A DNA stretch of 64,000 nt from Salvelinus alpinus (lineage: Eukaryota; Chordata; Actinopteri; Salmoniformes; Salmonidae), in the NCBI RefSeq assembly GCF_045679555.1, contig NC_092087.1, positions 83,068,098-83,132,097 on the forward strand, written 5' to 3'. Below, piece by piece: positions 12,801 through 40,827 of the stretch (positions are counted from its first letter, which is position 1; every line of letters starts with the position of its first letter). The notes beneath the pieces are model-generated. The model ran no database searches, had not been told where the DNA came from, and saw only the letters and a program-made list of their open reading frames with translations. The translations under genes were made by a program, and so were the position numbers.

Positions 12801-14639
12801 GGTAGGTTGTATAAAAAGCGAGATATGGTAAGGTCTGGGAGGATGTATAAAAAGTGAGATATGGTAAGGTCTGGGAGGATGTATAAAAAGTGAGATATGG
12901 TAAGGTCTGGGAGGTTGTATAAAAAGTGAGATATGGTAAGGTCTGGTAGGTTGTATAAAAAGTGGGATATGGTAAGGTCTGGTAGGATGTATAAAAAGTG
13001 AGATATGGTAAGGTCTGGTAGGTTGTATAAAAAGTGAGATATGGTAAGGTCTGGTAGGTTGTATAAAAAGTGAGATATGGTAAGGTCTGGTAGGTTGTAT
13101 AAAACTTGGGATATGGTAAGGTCTGATAGGTTGTATAAAAAGTGAAATATGGTAAGGTCTGGGAGGTTGTATAAAAAGTGAGATATGGTAAGGCCTGGGA
13201 GGTTGTATAAAAAGTGAGATATGGTAAGGTCTGGGAGGTTGTATAAAAAGTGAGATATGGTAAGGCCTGGTAGGTTGTATAAAAAGTGAGATATGGTAAG
13301 GTCTGGTAGGTTGTATAAAAAGTGAGATGTGGTAAGGTCTGGTAGGTTGTATATAGTGAGATATGGTAAGGTCTGGTAGGATGTATAAAGTGAGATATGG
13401 TAAGGTCTGGTAGGTTGTATAAAACATGGGATATGGTAAGGTCTGGTAGGTTGTATAAAAAGTGAGATATGGTAAGGTCTGGTAGGATGTATAAAGTGAG
13501 ATATGGTAAGGTCTGGAAGGTTGTATAAAAAGTGGGATATGGTAAGGTCTGGTAGGTTGTATAAAAAGTGAGATATGGTAAGGTCTGGTAGGATGTATAA
13601 AAAGTGAGATATGGTAAGGTCTGGTAGGATGTATAAAAAGTGAGATATGGTAAGGTCTGGTAGGATGTATAAAAAGTGAGATATGGTAAGGTCTGGTAGG
13701 TTGTATAAAAAGTGAGATATGGTAAGGCCTGGTAGGTTGTATAAAAAGTGAGATATGGTAAGGTCTGGTAGGTTGTATAAAAAGTGAGATGTGGTAAGGT
13801 CTGGTAGGTTGTATATAGTGAGATATGGTAGGGTCTGGTAGGATGTATAAAGTGAGATATGGTAAGGTCTGGTAGGTTGTATAAAACATGGGATATGGTA
13901 AGGTCTGGTAGGTTGTATAAAAAGTGGGATATGGTAAGGTCTGGTAGGTTGTATAAAAAGTGGGATATGGTAAGGTCTGGTAGGTTGTATAAAAAGTGAA
14001 ATATGGTAAGGTCTGGGAGGTTGTATAAAAAGTGAGATATGGTAAGGTCTGGTAGGATGTATAAAAAGTGAGATATGGTAAGGTCTGGGAGGATGTATAA
14101 AAAGTGAGATATGGTAAGGTCTGGTAGGATGTATAAAAAGTGGGATATGGTAAGGTCTGGTAGGATGTATAAAAAGTGAGATATGTTAAGGTCTGGTAGG
14201 TTGTATAAAAAGCGAGATATGGTAAGGTCTGGGAGGATGTATAAAAAGTGAGATATGGTAAGGTCTGGGAGGATGTATAAAAAGTGGGATATGGTAAGGT
14301 CTGGTAGGATGTATAAAAAGTGAGATATGGTAAGGTCTGGTAGGTTGTATAAAAAGCGAGATATGGTAAGGTCTGGGAGGATGTATAAAAAGTGAGATAT
14401 GGTAAGGTCTGGGAGGATGTATAAAAAGTGAGATATGGTAAGGTCTGGTAGGATGTATAAAAAGTGAGATATGGTAAGGTCTGGTAGGATGTATAAAAAG
14501 TGAGATATGGTAAGGTCTGGTAGGTTGTATAAATAGTGAGATATGGTAAGGTCTGGTAGGATGTATAAAAAGTGAGATATGGTAAGGTCTGGTAGGATGT
14601 ATAAAAAGTGAGATCTGTGGTAGGATGTATAAAAAGTGA
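6846..14639. repeat. 36-bp minisatellite with higher-order structure, about 215 units
   Basis: Each unit carries GTATAAAAAGTGAGATATGG then TAAGGTCTGGTAGGTT. Common variants include GGGAGG, AAGGCCTGG, a two-A deletion (TATAAAGTGAG) and TATATAGTGAG. A rare variant with ACTTGGG occurs at 7214, 7678, 8608, 9426, 10320, 11712 and 13104. The last two intervals are both exactly 1392 bp, and another rare variant (TAGGTTTTATAAAAAG, at 10523 and 11915) repeats at the same distance, so blocks of dozens of units were duplicated as a whole. The very long minus-strand open frames across the array exist because the unit lacks stops in all three minus frames. Confidence 0.98.
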
Positions 14640-14715
14640 GACGGTAAGAGTTTAAGGTAAGGAGAGGATGAAGAAATTTTTTTAAAACACCAGTTACAAA
14701 TCTATTGTGGCACAC

Positions 14716-15334
14716 CTCACTACACACATACACTTCAGTTGTACTTCAAACAGTGAGAACAAGGGGATGTGGCTTTGATATGATTGAATAATGAGTTTAT
14801 TCAGGCCACTGCAGATTTATGGTCTTCACATCAGATGCTTTATGAAGCCAATAATAACCGAACCGGATGCAGCCAGAAATTGACATCCACATTTGATTCA
14901 GAGTAGCAGGTCAATAATAGACTTTTCCATAGTGAACTTCTTACCCTGTTTTCAAAGCTCAGCTTTCACCACTCCAGTATGAAATGGAAAATCTCTTTTT
15001 AATGCAAAGCCATGGATCGATGAGTGATTTGATGAACGCAGCAGCGAGCGGGCGCTTCAAGGTCGTGGTGTGTTTCAGTACTCTCTCACCCCACCTCTCC
15101 CACTCACTTTACTGTGTGACAGCGTTATTTGAAAAGGCCTCCCATTTACTCAAATGTGGATGGCAATTTCTGGCTGCATCCGGTTCGGTTATTATTGGCT
15201 TCATAAAGCATCTGATGTGAAGACCATAAATCTGCAGTGGCCTGATTAAACTCCTTATTCAATCATATCAAAGCCACACCCCCTTGTTATCACGGTTTCA
15301 AATACAACTGAAGTGTGTGTGGACTGTGTGTTTG
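14716..15334. repeat. Large inverted repeat (about 190-bp arms), possible MITE
   Basis: The left arm (about 14716-14905) and right arm (about 15150-15334) are inverse copies, with roughly 245 bp between them. The outer words are ACTTCAGTTGTA on the left and TACAACTGAAGT on the right. The inner part ACCGAACCGGATGCAGCCAG matches its inverse exactly. Identity looks above 90 per cent by eye. No transposase is inside. It sits directly beside the 7.8-kb minisatellite. It could be a non-autonomous DNA transposon with long TIRs or an inverted duplication. Confidence 0.9.
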
Positions 15335-15478
15335 AGAGTGATTGACTATCTGTATGCAGTGTACTTCAACACCTGCAAAACTCACGACTGAAGTCAGCCG
15401 TTTCTCTGTCCTCGTTTCACCTATAAAGGAAAAGCATCGCCACTCAACCTTACAGCTCTCAGTGCTTCTCTAAACCAA

Positions 15479-15821
15479 GGCCTCAGCATAGACCACTACC
15501 CGGATAAGGCCTCAGCATAGACCACTACCCGGATAAGGCCTCAGCATAGACCACTACCCGGATAAGGCCTCAGCATAGACCACTACCCGGATAAGGCCTC
15601 AGCATAGACCACTACCCGGATAAGGCCTCAGCATAGACCACTACCCGGATAAGGCCTCAGCATAGACCACTACCCGGATAAGGCCTCAGCATAGACCACT
15701 ACCCGGATAAGGCCTCAGCATAGACCACTACCCGGATAAGGCCTCAGCATAGACCACTACCCGGATAAGGCCTCAGCATAGACCACTACCCGGATAAGGC
15801 CTCAGCATAGACCACTACCCA
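15479..15821. repeat. 29-bp minisatellite, about 12 near-identical copies
   Basis: The unit contains AAGGCCTCAGCATAGACCAC and TACCCGGAT. All internal copies look identical; the last one diverges (CCCAGATTC). The homogeneity suggests recent expansion. Confidence 0.97.
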
Positions 15822-15844
15822 GATTCAGAAAGCTTAGAGTGAGA

Positions 15845-15928
15845 GTGCTGATCTAAGATCTGTTTGCCTTTTACAGCACAATCATTAACATTACATGGTA
15901 ATGGAGAGACCTGATCCTAGATCAGCAC
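15845..15928. mobile_element. Short palindromic dispersed element
   Basis: Terminal words GTGCTGATCTAAGATC and GATCCTAGATCAGCAC are inverse complements with one mismatch, about 84 bp end to end. Such short GATCTAGATC-type dyads are very common in salmonid DNA. It has no coding capacity. Confidence 0.6.
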
Positions 15929-16048
15929 TAGCATCGGCATGTGAAATGGCCCCTGATAGAAGTGCTGGCAGCCAGGTGATACACACTCCCTAGAAGGCCC
16001 AGTACTGACAAAATATGACCACACAACATGTTGATACTCTGAAAGAGC

Positions 16049-16054
16049 TTTATT
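16049..16054 (-). terminator. Candidate poly(A) signal of gtpbp1
   Basis: The minus strand reads AATAAA here, followed about 20 nt later by a GU-rich segment (ATGTTGTGTGGTC), which is the usual arrangement of a cleavage site. It lies 1.9 kb beyond the gtpbp1 stop codon. Confidence 0.5.
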
Positions 16055-17048
16055 TAAAAGGATTTACAACAAACTGGCACCACTGTGTTTTAAGTTAAAC
16101 AGCTTTCTTTTTCTTTCAGCGCAACTTTCCATTTTGTACATAAGATGCAGACACAAAAATGTGTTGCTCAGTCCATTCAAAAATTAAAATAAATGTATAC
16201 ACTAATATTATCTAAAAAAAAAAACATTTTAAAGGTTGTTGAATGTACTGAGATCAACATCCATCATAAAAGCAGAGAAGAAATAAAATTAGGTTACCTT
16301 TAGACCTGATCTAAGGTCAGTTGTTTCCCCCTCTAATACGTCAGGATAACATCTGTGGCTGGATAAACTGATCCTAGATCTGTACTAAAGTATAACTTCT
16401 ACCTGGTGGTAACAACCAATTCAAGCCTTCCACCACTGAAACCTGTCCCAATACACACCCAAAATAAAAATGCTCACATCACCTGAGAAAAACATTTCAA
16501 AGCTTAGATTTTTTTTTTTTTGAATCATATCAAGTATAGAAATGGATTAACCTAAATCTTCAATCCCAAAAACCCTAGTCCCGCCAACAAATCTTATAGA
16601 AGGTGTGCATGACTAGAAACTGAATAAAACAACAAATCTTAAAACTACTATTCCGCCTGCGTTTTTGGGCTCAAACAATGTCCTTGAGGGGGTATTGAGG
16701 ATAACATGGAAAACTTCTAAATCCTCCTGAAATACTTTTAAGCCGTATTAGCCTTCTTGGATTTTCCAAACCCTTTCATCTATGAAAGCCAGATAAATAA
16801 TCCAACACAGAACACGCTACAAGGGTAGCTGAGCAACGATTCCCAAATCTATTGAAATTAATTACAGAACAGATATGCTGGCTGTCTTTCAGTACGAGTC
16901 AACATTCCTGACTGCAAAAGATGAACAGAACTTTGAACGAACTTTGCACCATTTGAACAATGTAGCTCACTTAATTTCTCCAAGATCAAAATCCACAGCT
17001 TTCATAGTTTCTACTCAATGCTTTTTTTGGCCAGACATAAAAAAGGCA

Positions 17049-17163
17049 CACATATCTAAATGATTGGTTCTGTATACCAGGTTTTCCACATATCTAAATG
17101 ATTGGTTCTGTATACCAGGTTTTCCACATATCTAAATGATTGGTTCTGTATACCAGGTTTTCC
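17049..17163. repeat. 38-bp repeat, three copies
   Basis: Three tandem copies share CACATATCTAAATGATTGG and TTCTGTATACCAGGTTTTC. The copies look identical apart from the edges. They lie in the inferred gtpbp1 3' UTR. Confidence 0.95.
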
Positions 17164-17977
17164 AAGGCCCAAATGAGTTGTTTTTCCTATTAAAATAGAG
17201 CCAGGGCAAAAATAGAACAAAACATGACCTACAGTGAGTCCTGATCCAAATGTTTGAGAACCACTGTTTTATGTGTAGTCAGATGGCAGTGTATGAGCCT
17301 AGTGGACATTGTCCTTGGTTAGGTAGGGCTATCCCGTGTCTGAACTACACCTATCCTGTTCTATTAGATTGAGTGGAAACCTTGTGGAGTACACTATTCC
17401 TTTCCTGTCTAAATAATGATGAATAATAAATCTAAACCTTATGACTCCTATGCCAGGTCCATTCTGTTAGACTTCATCTAAACCCTGAACGACACCATTT
17501 ATTTCCTGTTAGATTGAATCTTGAGTCAGTTATTATTAGACTGGATGACGACCCCTCAAGACAACAGTTAGGTATCTGTGCCTGAACACCATGTCTTTCC
17601 TGCCTACATAATGAATCTGTAATAAAACTAAACCTGCTTTCTTTCTATTACTACACCGTGTCTGTTAGATTGAATAAACTGTTTCTTTCTGCTATATTCC
17701 AGGAGCCAGTTCAGTCGTTAGTTGCCATAGTGACATTTAACAGTGTTCTATAACCACTCTGTAATGGTGATCTAACTAGGATGTACATGTTAAGCTGTAA
17801 CATTTAGGATTAATGCATGTTTCACATCTCGTCCTCCTTTTCTTTGCTACATTCATTCCTTCTCCGCCAATTGGAATAAGAATGATTACAAAACGGGATG
17901 TAGAGGAGGGGATAGAGAGAGAAGATAGGATGCAGAAGAGAGTATAGAGAGAGGAAGGAGAGGAGATGGTGGGGGGG

Positions 17978-29761
<11,784 letters not shown>

Positions 29762-30546
29762 CTCCCCAAACCTTCAGAAAAAAAGTAATTCAATTGCAAA
29801 CTGCTAGCATAACATAGCTAAGCTAACGTTAGCTCACAAACCAAGCTTGCTACTGACACCAACATATTATGATGCAATGTATGCAACAATTTAGTACAGC
29901 AACTGCTTACGGTTTAAATTAGGCTAAAACGTCCCTTACTTAGCAATTCAAGTTGTATTAGTAATGTTATGTAAACATATACATTCATCATACCAGAAGT
30001 AGTAGTGTACATACAAGGTTTGCTTAGGTAGCCTATTTTGTGTGGCCCGCCCCTATATTAAATACAGAAACAGGATTGGCTACAGTACTCAAAGCTCCAC
30101 CCTCCTACCCTAGGTTCTTGAACGTTGACAGGTGTTTCAACACAGAATGGAATTATTTCACAGAAACAGAAAATCAATACATTTTTCTCTTAGAGTTTCT
30201 CTTTCAATGTGTCATTTGCAAACATAATATAGTGTGTGCAGGATCATAGAAAAGCCTTGCAGCAAATATTTGTATAACATATTAAAATACTGTACGTAAG
30301 TAATGTATGTAGTAACTATATTTACCACTAGATCGCAGTTTCATTGGTCAAAATACAGTGGATGGACACCTACATTGTCTGTACTAGAAAGTATCAAATG
30401 AATTACTAAAATGTCCAGTATTGTTGTGTAAGACTCAGAAACACCCTACTACAGGCTGAAAGGGAGAAGAATAAAATGAGAAAGAATGAAAAAAGAAAGG
30501 GTAAGAAATCAAATAGATAAAGAACCTCCACCTTGTTGAGAAATAT

Positions 30547-30660
30547 GTCCCAGATGGCACCATATTCCCTACATAGTGCACTACTTTTGACCAGAGCGCA
30601 AAGGGCCCTGATAAATAACAAATATGTACACTATATAGAGAATATGGTGCCATTTGGTAC
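30547..30660. mobile_element. Palindromic dispersed element
   Basis: Inverse ends CCAGATGGCACCATATTCCC and GAATATGGTGCCATTTGG, with AGTGCACTACTTTTGACC inside. This is one of the most abundant short repeats in salmonids. It lies in the gtpbp1-galectin intergenic region. Confidence 0.8.
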
Positions 30661-30700
30661 ATTCTCTGGCAAATCACTCCAAATATATTTGACTTTCTTC

Positions 30701-30841
30701 CAGTGGAGGCTGCTAAGGGGAGGGTGGCTCATGTTAATGGCTGGAGTAATGGCTGGAATGGTTTCCATGTGGTTGATACCATTCCATTGACTCCATTCCA
30801 GCCATTACTATGAGCCGTCCTCCCCTCAGTAGCCTTCACTG
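30701..30841. mobile_element. Palindromic MITE, copy 1
   Basis: Ends CAGTGGAGGCTGCTAAGGGG and CCCCTCAGTAGCCTTCACTG are near-perfect inverse complements. The interior pairs through GGCTGGAGTAATGGCTGGAA and its inverse. It lies about 200 bp upstream of the galectin start codon. Confidence 0.9.
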
Positions 30842-31039
30842 CTTCCTTCTATTGCTTGGTTAGAAATGTAGCCTACTGATATTCTTGGCCCTGATTGGTC
30901 ACCACTTTTACAACTCAATCTCTTATTGGCTAGTACACAATTCTAAACCCTGCCCTTTCTACAATACCAGACTGTAAAATGAAAACTTAATCACTTTTCA
31001 GGCTTTTTCTGCTGAGATTTCATTGAGAAGTCCGCCAAG

Positions 31040-35152
<4,113 letters not shown>

Positions 35153-35333
35153 AGGTTGACCTTTAACCTCTGACAGTTGTCTAAATCCTTTGAAACTATA
35201 CCTGTGAATTTATTTATACCAACTCAGAGCTCGTATTGTGTACATTGTGTAGTGAGAGGAAAACCCACTAGGTGGCGCCACTGCCAAACGCACTTCTACC
35301 TGAAACCTGTGGAGAGAACATTCCAGATGTGTT

Positions 35334-35339
35334 AATAAA
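35334..35339 (+). terminator. Poly(A) signal of the galectin gene
   Basis: AATAAA occurs 182 nt after the TAG stop, in the context GTTAATAAAACC. A second AATAAA lies near 35501 in a CAATAAACT context. Confidence 0.75.
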
Positions 35340-35669
35340 ACCACTGTGAAAGCAAACAATGTTTTCAATATCTTTATGTGGCCTTTGTATCATCTTTGAA
35401 TGCTTTTGGTGTGTCCTTAACGAGAGCCCAAATCTTTATTTCCTTACTCACTAGTGTTCGGATGCACCTGCAATAACATCTGCAAATCTGTGTACGCAAC
35501 CAATAAACTTAGATTTATTTGATTTAGTGTATTCTCTTTTTCTCTTTCCCTCTCTCTCTCTCTCTCTCTTGCTCAACCCCCCCCATACTCGTATAGCGGT
35601 CAGTCATGACATCATCAGAGCGAGACACATTACTGTTTATTAGACTGTAGCCTGAGTGTTAATCCTCTT

Positions 35670-35817
<148 letters not shown>

Positions 35818-35893
35818 GTAGCCTGGGTGTTAACCATGGTCTCCCACCATAAAATAATTGACTGTGAACTCACTTATACAGTCTATTGTCACT

Positions 35894-35964
35894 GTCTGTC
35901 TGTCTCCTGTCTGTCTGTTTGCATGCCTCCTGTCTGTCTGTCTGGTGCCTGTCTGTCTGCCTCC

Positions 35965-36009
<45 letters not shown>

Positions 36010-36094
36010 TCTGCCTGTCTGCCTCCTGCCTGTATGTCTGTTTGCCTGCCTCCTGTCTGTCTGTCTGTCTGTCTCGTGCCTGTCTGTCTGCCTC

Positions 36095-36125
<31 letters not shown>
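35894..36125. repeat. CTGT/CTGC tetranucleotide array
   Basis: Runs of CTGT are interrupted by GCCTCCTGTCTG and similar words in a loose higher-order pattern of about 40-60 bp. Confidence 0.95.
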
Positions 36126-36241
36126 AATTTTAGTATCTTTTTACCAGTAGTATTGGTTGATACCAATTCATACCAATCTGTCTCTTAACGACAGATGTTA
36201 ATCAATGCTGAGTCATGACTAAGGCTGAGCAACAAGCTATC

Positions 36242-36515
36242 AAGGGTGGCTGGCAGCCTAGAGGTTAGTGCGTAGGGCCAGTAACCAAAAAGTTGCTAGT
36301 TCTAATCCCAGAGCCGACAAGGTGAAAAATCTGTTGATGTGGCCGTGAGCAAGGCACTTAACCCTAGTTGCTCCAGGGTTGTCGTTGATCATTGGCTGTG
36401 ACCTCCCTCTCTGATAGGTGTCTCTCTGAGTGTCTCAGGGGGAGTTGGGTAAAAAAACACATATACAATTCACACATGTGTATAGGACCATTATGTGCAA
36501 TAGGACAAATATAAT
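36242..36515 (+). mobile_element. tRNA-derived salmonid SINE
   Basis: The head resembles a tRNA: GCAGCCTAGAGGTTAGTGC (box A region) then GTTGCTAGTTCTAATCCC (box B-like). The body includes GAGCAAGGCACTTAACCCTA, common to salmonid SINEs. The 3' part ends around GTGCAATAGGACAAATAT. Confidence 0.85.
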
Positions 36516-36660
36516 TCAGTTAACAGAGGACCAGCTTTTGATTAGATATTGATTGACATAAACTGGACTCAAGTAACTAACTTTCAGTTAAAGTAATTTA
36601 GTAAAGAACTGTCAATTAATATCAAGCAACTCAAGTTATTCAGACCAAATGGTTTGTATA

Positions 36661-38258
<1,598 letters not shown>

Positions 38259-38310
38259 TAATCTGTATCCAAGCAGGCCAGTCTGTGTTGTGGTTCTGTA
38301 GGTCCTGTTA

Positions 38311-38401
38311 GTATTAACATAAATCAACTCAAGTTATTCAGACCAAATGGCTCATATAATCTGTGTCCAGTCTGTGTTGTGGTTCTGTAGGTCCTGTTAG
38401 T
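38311..38401. repeat. Duplicate of the Tc1 insertion locus (empty site)
   Basis: This segment repeats the sequence that flanks the Tc1 element. It has the left flank (CAACTCAAGTTATTCAGACC) followed immediately by the right flank (TAATCTGTG.., GTTGTGGTTCTGTAGGTCCT) with no transposon between. Confidence 0.9.
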
Positions 38402-38517
38402 CTATTTTGGCAGGATGAATAACGCTAGACATTCCTGAGAGACAATTTACAGGACAACACGAAGAGACCTGCCTCAAGGCTTTGGAATGTTGCATGGTGG
38501 GACCACATTTCCTGGTG

Positions 38518-39580
38518 AGAGGCGGCGGTCTGGAGAGTGTGTGTGTGGGGGGGAAGGTAGGGGTAGGTGTGGGGTGTAGGGTTAGGTGTGTGTGTGTGTG
38601 GGGGGGGGAAGGTAGAGGTAGGTGTGGGGTGTAGGGTTAGGTGTGTGTGTGGGGGGGGGGGAAGGGAGGGGTAGGTGTGGGGTGTAGGGTTAGGTGTGTG
38701 TGTGGGGGGGGGAAGGTAGGGGTAGGTGTGGGGTGTAGGGTTAGGTGTGTGTGTGTGTGGGGGGGGGAAGGTAGAGGTAGGTGTGGGGTGTAGGGTTAGG
38801 TGTGTGTGTGGGGGGGGGAGGTAGGGGTAGGTGTGGGGTGTAGGGTTAGGTTTGTGTGGGGGGGAGGGGTAGGTGTGGGGTGTAGGGTTAGGTGTGTGTG
38901 TGGGGGGAAGGTAGGTGTAGGTGTGGGGTGTAGGGTTAGGTGTGTGTGTGGAAGATAGGGGTAGGTGTGGGGTGTAGAGTTAGGTGTGTGTGTGGGGGGG
39001 GGGGAGGGGTAGGTGTGGGGTGTAGGGTTAGGTGTGTGTGTGGGGGGTAAAGGAAGAGGGTAGGTGTGGGGTGTAGGGTTAGGTGTGTGTGTGGGGGGGA
39101 AGGTAGGGGTAGGTGTGGGGTGTAGGGTTAGGTGTGTGTGTGGGGGGTAAAGGAAGAGGGTAGGTGTGGGGTGTAAGGTTAGGTGTGTGTGTGGGGGGGA
39201 AGGTAGGGGTAGGTGTGGGGTGTAGGGTTAGGTGTGTGTGTGTGTGTGGAAGGTAGGTGTGGGGTGTAGGGTGTAGGGTTAGGTGTGTGTGTGGGGGGGA
39301 AGGTAGGGGTAGGTGTGGGGTGTAGGGTTAGGTGTGTGTGTGGGGGGGAAGGTAGGGGTAGGTGTGGGGTTTAGGGTTAGGTGTGTGTGTGGGGGGGGAG
39401 GTAGGGGTAGGTGTGGGGGGTAGGAGTGGGTGTTGGGGTGTAGGTGTGTGTGTGTGTGTGGGGGTGGGGAAGGTAGGGGTAGGTGTGGGGGTGTAGGGGT
39501 AGGTTTGTGTGTGGGGGGGGAGGTGGGGGTAGGAGTGGGTGTTGGGGTGTAGGGGTAGGTGTGTGTGTGGGGGGGGGTGG
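38518..39580. repeat. G-rich minisatellite, about 55-62-bp units
   Basis: Units share GGTAGGTGTGGGGTGTAGGG, TTAGGTGTGTGTGTGG and a run of 5-11 G. The G-run length varies freely. Nearly every unit contains TAGGGTTAGG, a telomere-like word. Strong G-quadruplex potential is evident on the plus strand. Confidence 0.95.
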
Positions 39581-39583
39581 AGG

Positions 39584-39585
<2 letters not shown>

Positions 39586-39674
<89 letters not shown>
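39586..39674. repeat. (GT)n microsatellite
   Basis: An almost pure GT tract that grows out of the end of the G-rich minisatellite. Confidence 0.95.
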
Positions 39675-39675
<1 letters not shown>

Positions 39676-40109
39676 GGTCAGTGGGGTCCATCATAGACAC
39701 ACAGAGTGAGGAAACTAGCCACCGACAGGAGACACACAGTGAATTCTTTACAATTGCTGATAAATGTGATGGCATGATTACCACACATTACACTGTATGT
39801 GAAAGTTAACTTACTCTAAAACTTTTGCCAGCAGAGGGCAATATCGTAGTCATTTTACCTCTAAATCAATCTGTCAGAACTTTATTAGAACAATCATGTA
39901 ATTAAAGAATACAAGATGAGAAAAACCAACCAAGAACATTAGCTTGACACATTTTTGGCAATATGACAACAAAGTCGAAGTAAGAAAAAAAAAACATAGT
40001 GACTGGTTAAATGACATTCATGTCAATATGTGACAAGAAATACAGCAGCCTACATGATGAATGCCAATTGGAATCCCCTGGCAAAATATATGTCAAACAG
40101 CTATTGCTG

Positions 40110-40402
40110 CAAATGTAGGATCTTAATCTGATCACTCTGTTGCAGGACAACTTTCCTGTAATATGTGAAATTAAACAATTAGAGGTTTGAGGTTTAACAA
40201 GGCTTTGAGGTATAAAAAGGTTTCTTAAATTTGTAATTTCCCCTTTGACATTTCAGACTTGATTTTCCCTTACGAAAAATCTATCAATCCCTACAAAAAA
40301 CGTCCATTAATTATAATCCACATACTAATTCACTTTTCCTGTTGCTGCAGCATTATTTTCCTGCTGTAGCAAACTGGCTCAAATTAAGATCCAACATCTG
40401 TA
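40110..40402. mobile_element. MITE-like dispersed element with inverted ends
   Basis: The left end (AAATGTAGGATCTTAATCTG) and right end (AAATTAAGATCCAACATCTG) are inverse. The interior words GTTGCAGGACAACTTTCCTG and CTGTTGCTGCAGCATTATT are typical of an abundant salmonid element. It lies 3' of the receptor gene and has no coding capacity. Confidence 0.8.
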
Positions 40403-40827
40403 TAACTATATACCAATAATATTCAGATTATGTAAAAATACAAAAACTATTGAGTTTAGATTAAGCCATGTTGTTAGATCAAGTTTATGCTGCACTAATT
40501 ACTCAAAAAACGATTTGTTTGTTTTGGGGGCTGCTCTTGCCCCAACAGCTATAAAGAAATGTCCTCATGTCTTCACCAAATCCAAGGTGAAAAGATAAAC
40601 ATGCTGTATCAGAAATGCTTTGGCAATAGTGCTCTTGGTGTCACGTCAGAATAACTCCCCCTTTTTTATAGTTCCTGCATGGATGACCTATCCTCCCCAG
40701 GATAAAAAGGATTTAAGTCAAATATAATAGTTCCTACTTGTGTCACGTCAAAAATACTTCCCCCCTCTTCTCCTATATTTCTGTAGGGGTTCTTCGGCAG
40801 CTGATCCCTAGGTCACCTCTATTCTGA

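Larger units (their letters stand above)
16030..17977 (-). other. Probable 3' UTR of gtpbp1
   Basis: This is the region between the gtpbp1 stop codon (17978-17980) and the best downstream poly(A) signal (16049-16054, minus strand). It contains no other gene. It holds three copies of a 38-bp repeat. The extent is inferred; an earlier AATAAA on the minus strand near 17499 could give a shorter form. Confidence 0.5.

Noticed and set aside
7849-14733. 2294-codon minus-strand open frame (and the nested 1430-codon frame)
   Set aside because: It is a translation of the 36-bp array. All three minus frames of the unit lack stops, and the frame changes at 34-bp units without breaking. There is no unique domain or splice context.
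14984-15220. 78-codon frame in the inverted repeat
   Set aside because: Most of it is the loop and right arm of the palindrome. No homologue is recognised and no splice context is seen.
15479-15821. CRISPR-like regular direct repeats
   Set aside because: Units abut directly with no unique spacers, and the DNA is vertebrate. The same holds for every other array here.
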